NCBI GenBank assembly: GCA_031549725.1
Contig: JAVBPH010000105.1
Location: 1 to 31,357 of the forward strand
Source: UBA937 sp031549725
GTDB taxonomy: Bacteria > Spirochaetota > Spirochaetia > Treponematales > Breznakiellaceae
Direction of reading: 5' to 3'
Length of the DNA stretch: 31,357 nt
Shown here: positions 1 to 7,593 of the stretch, piece by piece
Position numbering within the stretch: position 1 is the stretch's first letter
How the letters are laid out: each line of letters begins with the position of its first letter
The notes under the pieces: model-generated
Database searches by the model: none
What the model was told of the DNA's origin: nothing
Seen by the model: the letters and a program-made list of their open reading frames with translations, nothing else
Translations under genes and position numbers: made by a program

Positions 1-203
1 TCCCGAAATCACCAGCATCGGGTGGCTCTTATTTCCCGCGTCCCTTCGAGGGCCTCAGGGACCGGAGTTCCCGGCGATTGAGGCTCCCGAAATCACCAGC
101 AGCGGTGGCTCTTATTTCCCGCGTCCCTTCGAGGGCCTCAGGGACCGGAGTTCCCGGTGATTGAGGCTCCCGAAATCACCAGCAGCGGTGACTCTTCTTT
201 CCC
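1..203 (-). repeat. Tandem array of a two-hairpin repeat (about 2.4 copies, period 83-84 bp)
   Basis: The segment TCCCGAAATCACCAGCA recurs at 1, 85 and 168, giving units of 84 and 83 bp; the third copy decays after about 203. Read on the minus strand, each unit holds a GGTGATT/AATCACC stem with an 11-nt loop, then a GTCCC/GGGAC stem. The same unit occurs singly at 17304-17378 and 28343-28414 in the opposite orientation. The array starts at the window edge, so more copies may lie to the left. It lies just downstream of the acyl-CoA synthetase stop. Function unknown; it resembles REP/BIME-type extragenic repeats in layout. Confidence 0.85.
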
Positions 204-237
204 TATGTTCTTTCAAGAACCCCAGGGACTAAAAAAT

Positions 238-1983
238 CTAAGCCTTATCTTTATACAAATACCGCTTAATTTTTTTCTGGGCATTTTTTTCAAATTCTTC
301 CTGGACCAGCCGGAAGTCGGAAATCTTTTTATATCCCGTAAGACTACGGTTTATCCTTTCAATTTCTTTCTTCACCAAATCATACACGAATTTTTCATCC
401 AGGTTTTGGCCGGGATAATCCTCTCCCAGGGCCTCATGATTTGGGTACACCAGGGCATACACCTCTTCGCCGTTGGATTCATCCTTCTTTGCGGTTACCA
501 GCATTTCACCGACCACCCGGGAACCTTCAAAGCAGGCCTCTATTTCTTCGGGATAAATATTTTTACCCCCGGCGCTGACAATAAGATTTTTCTTGCGGCC
601 ATTGATAAAGATGAACCCCTTGCTGTCGATGTAACCCAGGTCACCGCTTTTGAGGAATCCATCATCGTCAAATACTTCCTTGGTGGCTTCGGCATTTTCG
701 TAGTAGCCCACCATGAGGGATGGGGATTTGTAGGCTATCTCCCCTACCCCTTCCTCATTTTTATCGGTGATCTTTACTTCGGTGTATTTTACCGCCAGAC
801 CTACGGATACATTATTTTTATGCCAGGGAGTATTTACACTGATCAGGGGACTGTTCTCGCTCATGCCGTATCCATGGACCATGCAGAATCCCAGGGAGTC
901 AAAAAAATCCGCCGTGGCCGGATTAAGGGGACCTCCGCCGGCCACCATAATCCGTACGGTCTGAAGCCCCATCCGTTTCCTGACAAATTTCAGTGTTACC
1001 TTGCCAAACTGGGGAAATCCATGTTTGGAAAAAAAGAGTGCCATGGAACGGAGGATGCCCAGGAAAAACTGGGCAATGCCGGAAAGTTCCCGCATGGTCG
1101 CCTTAACCCCGGCCATAACCTTATCGTACAAAAGGGGTACCGCAATAAGGAAGGTTCCCTTCCCTTCACGGATATCGTCCAGCACCACCTTGCCGACCAG
1201 CTTCTCCACAATAATAGTCCCCGCCCCCACCGAAAGGGGCGCCAGGAACGAACAGGTGGTAGGATAGGTATGATGCAGGGGAAGCACATTGATAAACATA
1301 TCCCAGTCATAAGCCCGGAGGGAAAGAATTGCGGCGCTGACATTGGCGATGATTCCCTTGTGGTGCAGGGTCACACCCTTAGCCACCCCGGTGGTTCCGG
1401 ATGTAAAAATGATGGAAACCGGATCATGGCTGTCAATGGATGAAGCATCCGGCAGCGGCTGATTTATATCATCCTTCCCGAAATTCCAGTAGCTGTCCGG
1501 GGTTTCTTCATTAAAACTTACCAGACAATCAATCTCTGTTTTTCCGGTTTTGAGCCGGTCCGCAAATTCCTGCTTCCTCACGGAATGAAAAAAGGCCCTG
1601 GGTTTAGTAAATGTAAGGATGTTTAAACATTCCTTTTCGTTGACCGTAAAATCGATGGGAACAATAATTAATCCGGAAACAGCGGCCCCCAGCCAGACGG
1701 CCATCCATTCGGGACGGTTTTCCATCCAAAGGGCAACCCGGTCACCTTTTTTAAAGCCCCGGGCTAAAAGTCCCCGGGCAATACGGCGGGATTCCGCAGC
1801 CAGCTTTGTATAAGTCCAGATGTCAAAGTCCTTCTGCTTTCCCGTCCTGTACAAAACAGCCTTGTGATCAGGCCATTTTTTCTCAACCCCGTGAAGCCAT
1901 TCAATAAAGTTTGAATAAGGCAAATCCGGCCAATCGGCTAAATACTGTTCTGGTTTCAACATCATACACACAGAATAGCTCAT
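238..1983 (-). CDS. AMP-dependent acyl-CoA synthetase (long-chain fatty acid-CoA ligase family)
   Basis: It activates a carboxylic acid, probably a fatty acid, with ATP and joins it to CoA. Numbered from a TTG at 2022, the 594-residue reading shows the ANL-superfamily motifs in order: the phosphate-binding loop IIFTSGTTGVAKG (204-216), HGYGMSENSP (383-392), SGDLGY (459-464), GRKKNLIVSAGGKNIYPEE (475-493) and a C-terminal KKIKR carrying the expected catalytic lysine (about K584). The length fits the family. The start is uncertain: the TTG at 2022, ATG at 1983 (chosen, residue 14) and ATG-ATG at 1965/1962 all lack a clear Shine-Dalgarno sequence, and recognisable family sequence begins only near residue 39. 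The gene stands alone, with repeats on both sides. The substrate cannot be read from sequence. Confidence 0.9.
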   Translation of the reverse strand: MSYSVCMMLKPEQYLADWPDLPYSNFIEWLHGVEKKWPDHKAVLYRTGKQKDFDIWTYTKLAAESRRIARGLLARGFKKGDRVALWMENRPEWMAVWLGAAVSGLIIVPIDFTVNEKECLNILTFTKPRAFFHSVRKQEFADRLKTGKTEIDCLVSFNEETPDSYWNFGKDDINQPLPDASSIDSHDPVSIIFTSGTTGVAKGVTLHHKGIIANVSAAILSLRAYDWDMFINVLPLHHTYPTTCSFLAPLSVGAGTIIVEKLVGKVVLDDIREGKGTFLIAVPLLYDKVMAGVKATMRELSGIAQFFLGILRSMALFFSKHGFPQFGKVTLKFVRKRMGLQTVRIMVAGGGPLNPATADFFDSLGFCMVHGYGMSENSPLISVNTPWHKNNVSVGLAVKYTEVKITDKNEEGVGEIAYKSPSLMVGYYENAEATKEVFDDDGFLKSGDLGYIDSKGFIFINGRKKNLIVSAGGKNIYPEEIEACFEGSRVVGEMLVTAKKDESNGEEVYALVYPNHEALGEDYPGQNLDEKFVYDLVKKEIERINRSLTGYKKISDFRLVQEEFEKNAQKKIKRYLYKDKA

Positions 1984-2059
1984 ATCATCTATTTTATGCA
2001 AGTTTTTATCAAAAAAATGCAACTTTTTAATAATCCATGTGTCTAAATGAGGTTTTGGC

Positions 2060-2590
2060 TTGTCGCTAAAATATGGAACCCTTCAATTTTGCAGGGCATT
2101 TCTAGAAATCTGGTTTTCTGTCCCTTCTACAAGGGGAAATGAAGAATCCCGAGGCAGAACCTCGGGGTATCTTCGTTGTAGAGGAAATTATTATACAGGC
2201 CGAGGGTTCATACCACATACAAACATTTCAACCTTCATCCAGGGCGTTAAAAAATCAACCGATGCCAGCATCGTGTATGAACCCCCAACAGCCTTCCAAT
2301 CAACAACCCTGCGAAACAATTTCTTTGTTGCTTCAAAGAACCGCCCTAAAGCTTGTACGCGAAAGCGTACAGAGGGTATGAAACCCCCATGCGAATCAAA
2401 AACCTTCTGCACGCTTTCCCGTGCGAGGCAGAACAGCGAGGTTTGTTGGTTTTGTAAGGTATGGATGTTATGTGGGTTTAATACCCATACAATGTTCATT
2501 TACAAGATTTTTAGAACGCCCCGGAGTGTCGCACCCGGAGCGTGCAGAAGGTATTAATCCCACTTGCGAATACAGTCAAAGGATTTCAAT
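2060..2590. repeat. Hairpin-mosaic repeat region (copy A)
   Basis: This 570-bp gap between copA and the acyl-CoA synthetase holds no convincing gene. It is a patchwork of small hairpins: TGTACGC/GCGTACA near 2355, TTCTTTG/CAAAGAA near 2320 and TTCTGC/GCAGAA near 2405. These are joined by short recurring strings such as GTATGAAACCC and TTAATCCCACTTGCGAATA. Positions about 2420-2515 match 9305-9390 in reverse orientation almost base for base (the core includes GTATGGGTATTAAACCCACA), and 2311-2352 matches 5366-5407. Reading frames across it exist only because the repeat is stop-poor. Origin and role unknown. Confidence 0.7.
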
Positions 2591-2596
2591 ACAGTT

Positions 2597-5047
2597 CTAT
2601 CCTTTAAATCTCTTAAGCCTCAGCGCATTGGTTAACACCGAAATACTGCTCAGTGACATGGCTCCCGCGGCAATCATGGGATTCATCAGGGGACCGCCAA
2701 AGAGGTACAGCAGACCCGCAGCAACAGGAATACCCAGGACGTTATAACCAAAGGCCCAGAATAGATTCTGCTTGATTATTCTGATGGTCTTTTTTGAGAG
2801 GGCCATGGCGGTAACCACATCGGTAAGGTTGTTTTTCATCAAAACGATATCCGCACTTTCCATGGCCACATCCGTGCCTGAGGCAACCGCAATACCGATA
2901 TTGGCCTGGGCCAGGGCCGGGGCGTCATTGATACCATCCCCCACCATGGCACAGTTTTTTCCTTCCTGCTGGAGCTCTTTTATCTTCTCAGCTTTATGCT
3001 GGGGCAGAACCTCCGCCAGGATTTCATCAATCCCTGCTTTTTGGGCAATGGCCATGGCGGTGACCCGGTTATCCCCGGTAATCATCACCGGGGAGATATT
3101 CATTTCTTTTAAAGCTTTCACCACCTTTGGGCTGGAGGTTTTAATAGTGTCCGCAGCGGCAAAAGCGGCGGCATAATTTCCATCCACCGCCATGTACATA
3201 ATAGTTGCCCCTTCATGGAGCAGGGTTTGGATTTCATTATCTTCATGAAAATTTTTCACCCCCTGCTCCTCCATCAGCAATTTATTTCCAAAAAGAATTT
3301 TCTTTTGATCCACCTCGGCCTCAATTCCCCGGCCCGATAAAGCCTTGAACTGATCCGGTACTTTGACGGTAATTTGCTCCGCCTCAGCTGCTTTGACGAT
3401 GGCTTCCGCCAGGGGATGTTCCGATGCTTTCTCCGCGGATGCGGCCAATCCTAAAATGGTTTCCCTGGTATATCCGTCCTCCGCAACCACGGAAATTAGT
3501 TTTGGCTTGCCTTCGGTTAAAGTTCCGGTTTTATCAAAAACCATGGTATCTATCCGGTGGGCCTGTTCCAGGGCTTCCCCGGATTTGAAGAGAATCCCCA
3601 GCTCCGCCCCTTTGCCGGTTCCTACCATAATAGCCGTGGGCGTGGCCAGACCTAATGCACAGGGACAGGCAATAACCAGCACGCTGATAAATATATTCAG
3701 GACAAACTCCGCGGACTGACCTGAAACGGCCCAGGCAACGGCGGCGAGAATGGCAATGATAAAAACGATGGGCACAAAATACCCGGAGACCACATCCGCC
3801 AGTTTTGCAATGGGGGCCTTAGATCCCTGGGCATCCTCCACCAGTTTAATAATCTGGGCCAGGGTGGTATCCGCGCCGACCCGGGATGCCCTGAAGGTAA
3901 AGGAACCATTTTTATTGAGACTGGCCCCTACTACAGCAGAGCCGGGTCCCTTCTCGACGGGAATACTTTCTCCGGTCAGCATGGATTCATCCACCGAACT
4001 TGTTCCGGAAATAATTTCTCCATCCACTGGAATAGTTTCGCCGGGCCGGACCAGGATGATATCCCCAATCTCCACTTCCTCCACGGGAATATCCTTTTCA
4101 ATTTCCCCCTGGATAACCCGGGCCGTTTTTGGAGCCAGGTTCATCAGGGTTTTTATGGCTGCGGAGGTCCGGCCTTTGGAAATGGTTTCCATGGTTTTCC
4201 CCAGCAGGATGAGGGTAATGATGATCCCCGCAGATTCAAAATATAAATGATGAGCCGCTTCCGCATCACCCCGGATAATTTTAAATACCGAATAAAGGCT
4301 GTACAGAAGGGCTGCACTGCTTCCCATGGCTACCAGGGAATCCATATTCGGGCTCCCCAGGAAAATAGCCCTGAACCCGTGGGTAAAAAATTTATACCCC
4401 GCGGCAACAATGGGAATTACCAAAATCAATTGAACCAGGGCATACCACAAAGGAAAATGATGGGGGTCCGCAAAACCCGGTACGGGCAATCCTATCATGG
4501 GTCCCATGGCAACATACAAAAGGGGAACCGCAAAAATTGCGGCCAGGATGGTTTTACGTTTCTGAATTAAAATATCCCGTTCCTTTGCCTGGGCATGGGC
4601 ATCCTTCTGCTGATCGGTTTCAATGGTCAGCGCCTGGTACCCTGCTTTTTCAATGGCCTGTTTCAACTCCGAAACACGGACCTGCGCAGGGGAATAGCGC
4701 ACCGTAGCTTTTTCAGTGGCCAGGTTCACCGAAGCAGCCTGTACCCCCGGCACTTTCTGCAGAGCCCGCTCTACCCGGCTGGAACATGCCGCACAGGTCA
4801 TGCCTCCCACAGGAATGGTAACGGTCTTATCATCCTTCTCTTCACCGGCACCGTACCCGGCCCTTTCCACCGCTTTGATAATTTCTTCGGATGAGGGGCC
4901 ATTTTCACCGGCGTGAACAGTAAGTTTTTCCGTGGAATAATTAACGGAAGACTCCTCCACACCGGGTAGTTTTTTAACCGTGGTTTCTATCCGCCTGGCG
5001 CAGGCCGCACAGGTCATACCATTTATAGTAAAAGTGCTTTTTCTCAC
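2597..5047 (-). CDS. copA: Cu+-exporting P1B-type ATPase
   Basis: A membrane pump that uses ATP to move Cu+ (or Ag+) out of the cytoplasm. The 816 residues carry two heavy-metal-binding domains, each with GMTCAAC (Cys13/16 and Cys85/88). They are followed by the P-type core: TGES (358-361), the CPC metal site in the membrane (461-463), DKTGT with the phosphorylated Asp505, the HP motif (544-545) and GDGIND (703-708). Tyr768-Asn769 and the MSLSS motif (797-801) are the residues that mark the Cu+-specific P1B-1 subgroup. The start is GTG at 5047, preceded by AGAAAGGA 8 nt upstream; an in-frame ATG at 5137 would add 30 residues unlike the family. No copZ or csoR-type gene is adjacent. Confidence 0.96.
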   Translation of the reverse strand: MRKSTFTINGMTCAACARRIETTVKKLPGVEESSVNYSTEKLTVHAGENGPSSEEIIKAVERAGYGAGEEKDDKTVTIPVGGMTCAACSSRVERALQKVPGVQAASVNLATEKATVRYSPAQVRVSELKQAIEKAGYQALTIETDQQKDAHAQAKERDILIQKRKTILAAIFAVPLLYVAMGPMIGLPVPGFADPHHFPLWYALVQLILVIPIVAAGYKFFTHGFRAIFLGSPNMDSLVAMGSSAALLYSLYSVFKIIRGDAEAAHHLYFESAGIIITLILLGKTMETISKGRTSAAIKTLMNLAPKTARVIQGEIEKDIPVEEVEIGDIILVRPGETIPVDGEIISGTSSVDESMLTGESIPVEKGPGSAVVGASLNKNGSFTFRASRVGADTTLAQIIKLVEDAQGSKAPIAKLADVVSGYFVPIVFIIAILAAVAWAVSGQSAEFVLNIFISVLVIACPCALGLATPTAIMVGTGKGAELGILFKSGEALEQAHRIDTMVFDKTGTLTEGKPKLISVVAEDGYTRETILGLAASAEKASEHPLAEAIVKAAEAEQITVKVPDQFKALSGRGIEAEVDQKKILFGNKLLMEEQGVKNFHEDNEIQTLLHEGATIMYMAVDGNYAAAFAAADTIKTSSPKVVKALKEMNISPVMITGDNRVTAMAIAQKAGIDEILAEVLPQHKAEKIKELQQEGKNCAMVGDGINDAPALAQANIGIAVASGTDVAMESADIVLMKNNLTDVVTAMALSKKTIRIIKQNLFWAFGYNVLGIPVAAGLLYLFGGPLMNPMIAAGAMSLSSISVLTNALRLKRFKG

Positions 5048-5160
5048 AATGTTAGTCCTTTCTAATTTTAATATATTCGTTAATCCGAAACTTGGCAATA
5101 TGCCGGGCTTCCCGGGTAAAGATAAAATTGCTTTCATTAAATTCCGGAGACATGGGAAGT

Positions 5161-5290
5161 TTTTTCAAAACTAACCGGGTTTTAAAAATAGCTCATGAAA
5201 CAAAAGGTTTTCTGCAGAACCTTTTATCCTATTGAACGAAATCATTATACAGGAATAAAAAAGATGGGAACAATATTTTTTATTCCTGTA
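5161..5290 (-). repeat. Three-hairpin element upstream of copA, with heptaloop CCGGTTA
   Basis: Three hairpins lie in a row. At 5161-5189 a TTTTT-AAAAC type stem closes the loop CCGGTTA (minus strand). At 5202-5225 there is AAAAGGTT/AACCTTTT. At 5248-5290 there is a perfect 15-bp stem, TACAGGAATAAAAAA against its complement, with a 13-nt loop. On the minus strand the one odd pair of the first stem becomes G-U, so that RNA strand folds better. The loop is the one seen in the elements at 14471, 19238, 22268 and 26801. It lies in the copA upstream region, so an RNA-level role is possible but unproven. Confidence 0.6.
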
Positions 5291-5500
5291 CTATACAACA
5301 ACCCCGGCGCAAACAGCAGGATTGTTGGTTCCGGAAGGTAAGGAATATATCCGGTTTTTATACACGCAAAACAATTTCTTTGCTGCTTCAAAGAATCGCC
5401 CTAAAGAGCTGGGTACCCGCAGGCCGCGTGAGCGGCCAAACAATCACTTCTTTGCAGAGCCCAGCCGCAGGCTGGATTAAACCCGCCGGCGAATAAAACT
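5291..5500. repeat. Hairpin-mosaic repeat region (copy C)
   Basis: The string AACAATTTCTTTGCTGCTTC followed by AAAGAATCGCCCTAAAG (5370-5407) is shared with 2315-2352, apart from a few substitutions. It is followed by variable hairpins (GGCCGC/GCGGCC near 5435, CAGCC/GGCTG near 5465) and the module end GATTAAACCCGCCGGCGAATA, which resembles the ends of the modules near 2560 and 9190. No gene is visible between copA and the DUF4062 gene. Confidence 0.6.
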
Positions 5501-5523
5501 TTATCCGGGAACAGAATTACGCA

Positions 5524-5553
5524 AACATCTAAAAACTGAAGTTTTTAGATGTT
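5524..5553 (-). terminator. Hairpin after the DUF4062 gene
   Basis: A 13-bp perfect stem, AACATCTAAAAAC against its complement with a TGAA tetraloop, lies 3 nt beyond the stop codon of the DUF4062 gene. The T-tract on the minus strand is weak, so termination is probable, not certain. Similar stems (CTTCTAAAAAC type) occur at 22170 and 26943. Confidence 0.55.
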
Positions 5554-5556
5554 CCC

Positions 5557-6582
5557 TTATTTTTCTTCGTCCCCGTCTTCCTCCTGATCCCTGGAGGATT
5601 TTTCAAATTGTCTAATCCGGTAATATCCGTAGAGTTCCTTTCCGTATTCACTCAGTTCCCAAAGTTCCTCATTTTCCTCTTCCCCGGCGGGCTGGATAAT
5701 TTTAAAAGCCCGGAAATCGGCCATGATTTTCTTAACCGTATTTGAGGGGGTGGGAAAATCCTTTCTCAGAACCCGGCTTAAATCGGGGTTGAGGATATTT
5801 CCCAGGAACCGGGAAATATCCGGGATACTCTTGGGAACATACAATTCCGGCGCAAGATGTCTGAATAACCGGATATACCTGAAGTTCCTGGTATTCTCCC
5901 AATTTTCGCTGCGGGTATAGTAAAAACTCAGGGGTTCCTTATTTTCAAAAAGCAGATGCAGGGTGTACCTCATTTTACTGCGGATCCGCCGCATGATTTC
6001 CGGATTTTCCGTTTTAAGCTGCCGCTTAAGTTCCGAGTTCTCATAACTCAGCCGGCCCAGTTCATTGGCCACCACCGGATCCGCAATCCGATCCGCCCTG
6101 ACCCAGCCGTCGGCGGGATGCAGGAATATCTGCCTGACCAGCATCAGCTGGGCCTTCTGGATTAGTTCACCCGAATTTGACCAAAAAGCATGGGGATGAT
6201 TTTTCAGCTGCTCCTTATGGGCATCTAACTGTTTTATCACTTTAGGATCGCTTTCTTTTTTAGATGCTTTCCAACGGGCGGTATCACTGATAATTAATGA
6301 TAATACGGGAACTCCTCTTTTCAGGGCATGGATATATTCTTTTTCTATCAGGGAAGTTTTATCTTCCCGGGGATTGTATTTATGGGCTACCAGGGCAAGA
6401 AAATAATCGGAACCTTCGATATTTTTTTTGATCAATTCCCAGTCCTCTTCATTGGAGGAATCAAACAAATCCATGGTAACCGGAATATGTCCCAGTTCAT
6501 AGATAAGCCTGGAAAGTTCCTGGCGTTCAGTTTTTAAATCATCCAGGGTGGAACTGATATATATATGATATTTTTTCTGCAT
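5557..6582 (-). CDS. DUF4062 domain protein
   Basis: The N-terminal 100 or so residues match DUF4062: YISSTLDDLKTERQEL (8-23), the D-F-D-S-S segment near 38-43 and the hydrophobic SDYFLALVAHKYN (58-70). DUF4062 is a Rossmann-like domain often found at the front of STAND NTPases and other conflict-related proteins, but no NTPase follows here. The C-terminal part (about 250-330) is charged and could be a winged-helix-like segment; that is only a guess. I place the start at ATG 6582, because GGAG lies correctly before it; the ATG at 6594, four codons upstream, has no ribosome binding site. The length is 341 residues. It is monocistronic, with a hairpin right after the stop. Function unknown. Confidence 0.8.
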   Translation of the reverse strand: MQKKYHIYISSTLDDLKTERQELSRLIYELGHIPVTMDLFDSSNEEDWELIKKNIEGSDYFLALVAHKYNPREDKTSLIEKEYIHALKRGVPVLSLIISDTARWKASKKESDPKVIKQLDAHKEQLKNHPHAFWSNSGELIQKAQLMLVRQIFLHPADGWVRADRIADPVVANELGRLSYENSELKRQLKTENPEIMRRIRSKMRYTLHLLFENKEPLSFYYTRSENWENTRNFRYIRLFRHLAPELYVPKSIPDISRFLGNILNPDLSRVLRKDFPTPSNTVKKIMADFRAFKIIQPAGEEENEELWELSEYGKELYGYYRIRQFEKSSRDQEEDGDEEK

Positions 6583-6725
6583 TTTTTTCTCCATGATAAA
6601 TTCAGTAAATAAGTATTCTTTATAAAGATAAGGCGATATATCAGAAAAATCAACTCATCCCATATCGATTTAATAACGGGACACTCTAAAACTGAAGTTT
6701 TAAGAAATTCCTTAATATAAAAAAC

Positions 6726-7424
6726 CTACTTTTCTTTTTTCCGGAAGAAATTAACTATCCTGTCCTGGTACCGGATTCCCAGAATTCCGGTGAGAGCGGT
6801 TAATACAAAAATCAGCAGAAAGATATACCAGTGTCCCCGGATCATGGTATCCCCCATCATGGTGGCAACCAGAATTGCAGGAATCCGGGCAAAGTTGGCA
6901 ATGACCATAAAACGAAGCATACCTATCCGGCTAAGGCCGGCAGCGTAGGTAAGCATATCCTTGGGAGTTCCGGGAATAAGGAATAATATGAATGTCACCT
7001 GTTCAATCTTTTTAGTATCCTTCAGGAATTCATATTTATCCAGGCTTTCTTTTTTGAAAAACCGTTCCACCAGGGATGCGCCGAATCTCCGGACCACCGC
7101 AAAAATAAGGGTAGAAGCAATAATGCTGCCGATCAGGCAGATCAAAAGTCCTCCAAAAGTTCCATAGGCTGCTCCGGCAGCTAATTCTATGGGACCGCCG
7201 GGAATAAAAGCCACCACAATCTGTACAAACTGAATCCCCAGGAGAATCAGAATTCCCCTTAAACCCAGGGATTCAATCCAACCGGTAAAACGCCGGCGGG
7301 TTTCCGGATCGTTCAGCTGCCGGATATACGGCCATGCCATGATGGTCAGCACCGTCATAACGAGTACCACCGCAGCCGCGGCAATAATAAATTTCCTCCA
7401 GCTCTTTTTTTCCGGTTCGTCCAT
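6726..7424 (-). CDS. TVP38/TMEM64 family (DedA-like) inner-membrane protein
   Basis: A 232-residue polytopic membrane protein. After a short cytoplasmic start, a membrane segment lies at about 11-32. The SNARE-associated/VTT-domain signature follows: FIPGGPIELAAGAAYG (73-88) with helices either side, and the second re-entrant motif IPGTPKDMLTYAAGLS (150-165). Two more hydrophobic stretches (about 172-190 and 199-217) and a basic tail close the protein. Members of this superfamily are linked to lipid scrambling or transport across the membrane; the substrate here is not readable. The start at 7424 is set by AGGAG five bases upstream; an upstream in-frame ATG at 7490 lacks one. It is divergent from the amylase gene. 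Confidence 0.88.
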   Translation of the reverse strand: MDEPEKKSWRKFIIAAAAVVLVMTVLTIMAWPYIRQLNDPETRRRFTGWIESLGLRGILILLGIQFVQIVVAFIPGGPIELAAGAAYGTFGGLLICLIGSIIASTLIFAVVRRFGASLVERFFKKESLDKYEFLKDTKKIEQVTFILFLIPGTPKDMLTYAAGLSRIGMLRFMVIANFARIPAILVATMMGDTMIRGHWYIFLLIFVLTALTGILGIRYQDRIVNFFRKKEK

Positions 7425-7483
7425 GGATTCTCCTGATATAAATATACTATGTATTTGATATGCCTGCACTCCGAAAGAAGATG

Positions 7484-7502
7484 GGAACATCCCGGATGTT
7501 CC
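7484..7502. promoter_or_regulatory. 19-bp palindrome between divergent genes
   Basis: GGAACATCC-C-GGATGTTCC is a perfect 9-bp inverted repeat around one base, in the intergenic region of the TVP38 and amylase genes and 32 bp upstream of the amylase -35 box. The position suits an operator, for instance for a sugar-responsive regulator. No regulator gene is adjacent, so this is inference. Confidence 0.4.
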
Positions 7503-7534
7503 TGAAAAATGGTATGGGCTTAATCCGGATTCTC

Positions 7535-7562
7535 TTGTTTTATTTAATCCATGAATTATAAT
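7535..7562 (+). promoter_or_regulatory. Sigma70-type promoter of the alpha-amylase gene
   Basis: TTGTTT (7535-7540), a 16-bp spacer and a perfect TATAAT (7557-7562). The predicted start point lies near 7569, leaving a leader of about 25 nt containing the ribosome binding site. Confidence 0.65.
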
Positions 7563-7593
7563 TTTAGAAAAATACAGTTACCGAGGTAAAAAA

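Noticed and set aside
1..203. CRISPR array
   Set aside because: The whole 83-84 bp unit repeats, including what would be the spacer; unit size and hairpins do not fit CRISPR and no cas gene is present.
157..1443. Long plus-strand reading frame (over 400 codons)
   Set aside because: It lies opposite the acyl-CoA synthetase, whose motifs are unmistakable; the plus-strand protein has no family features and begins in the repeat array.
2191..2499. Hypothetical protein of about 100 residues on the minus strand
   Set aside because: It is read through the hairpin mosaic, parts of which recur at 5.3 and 9.3 kb without keeping the frame.
2060..2590. Integron attC array
   Set aside because: Hairpins between constant ends are suggestive, but I cannot find the conserved attC core sites or an integrase in the window.
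5048..5137. Longer CopA N-terminus from an ATG at 5137
   Set aside because: The extra 30 residues are unlike the family, while the GTG at 5047 has a well-placed AGAAAGGA.
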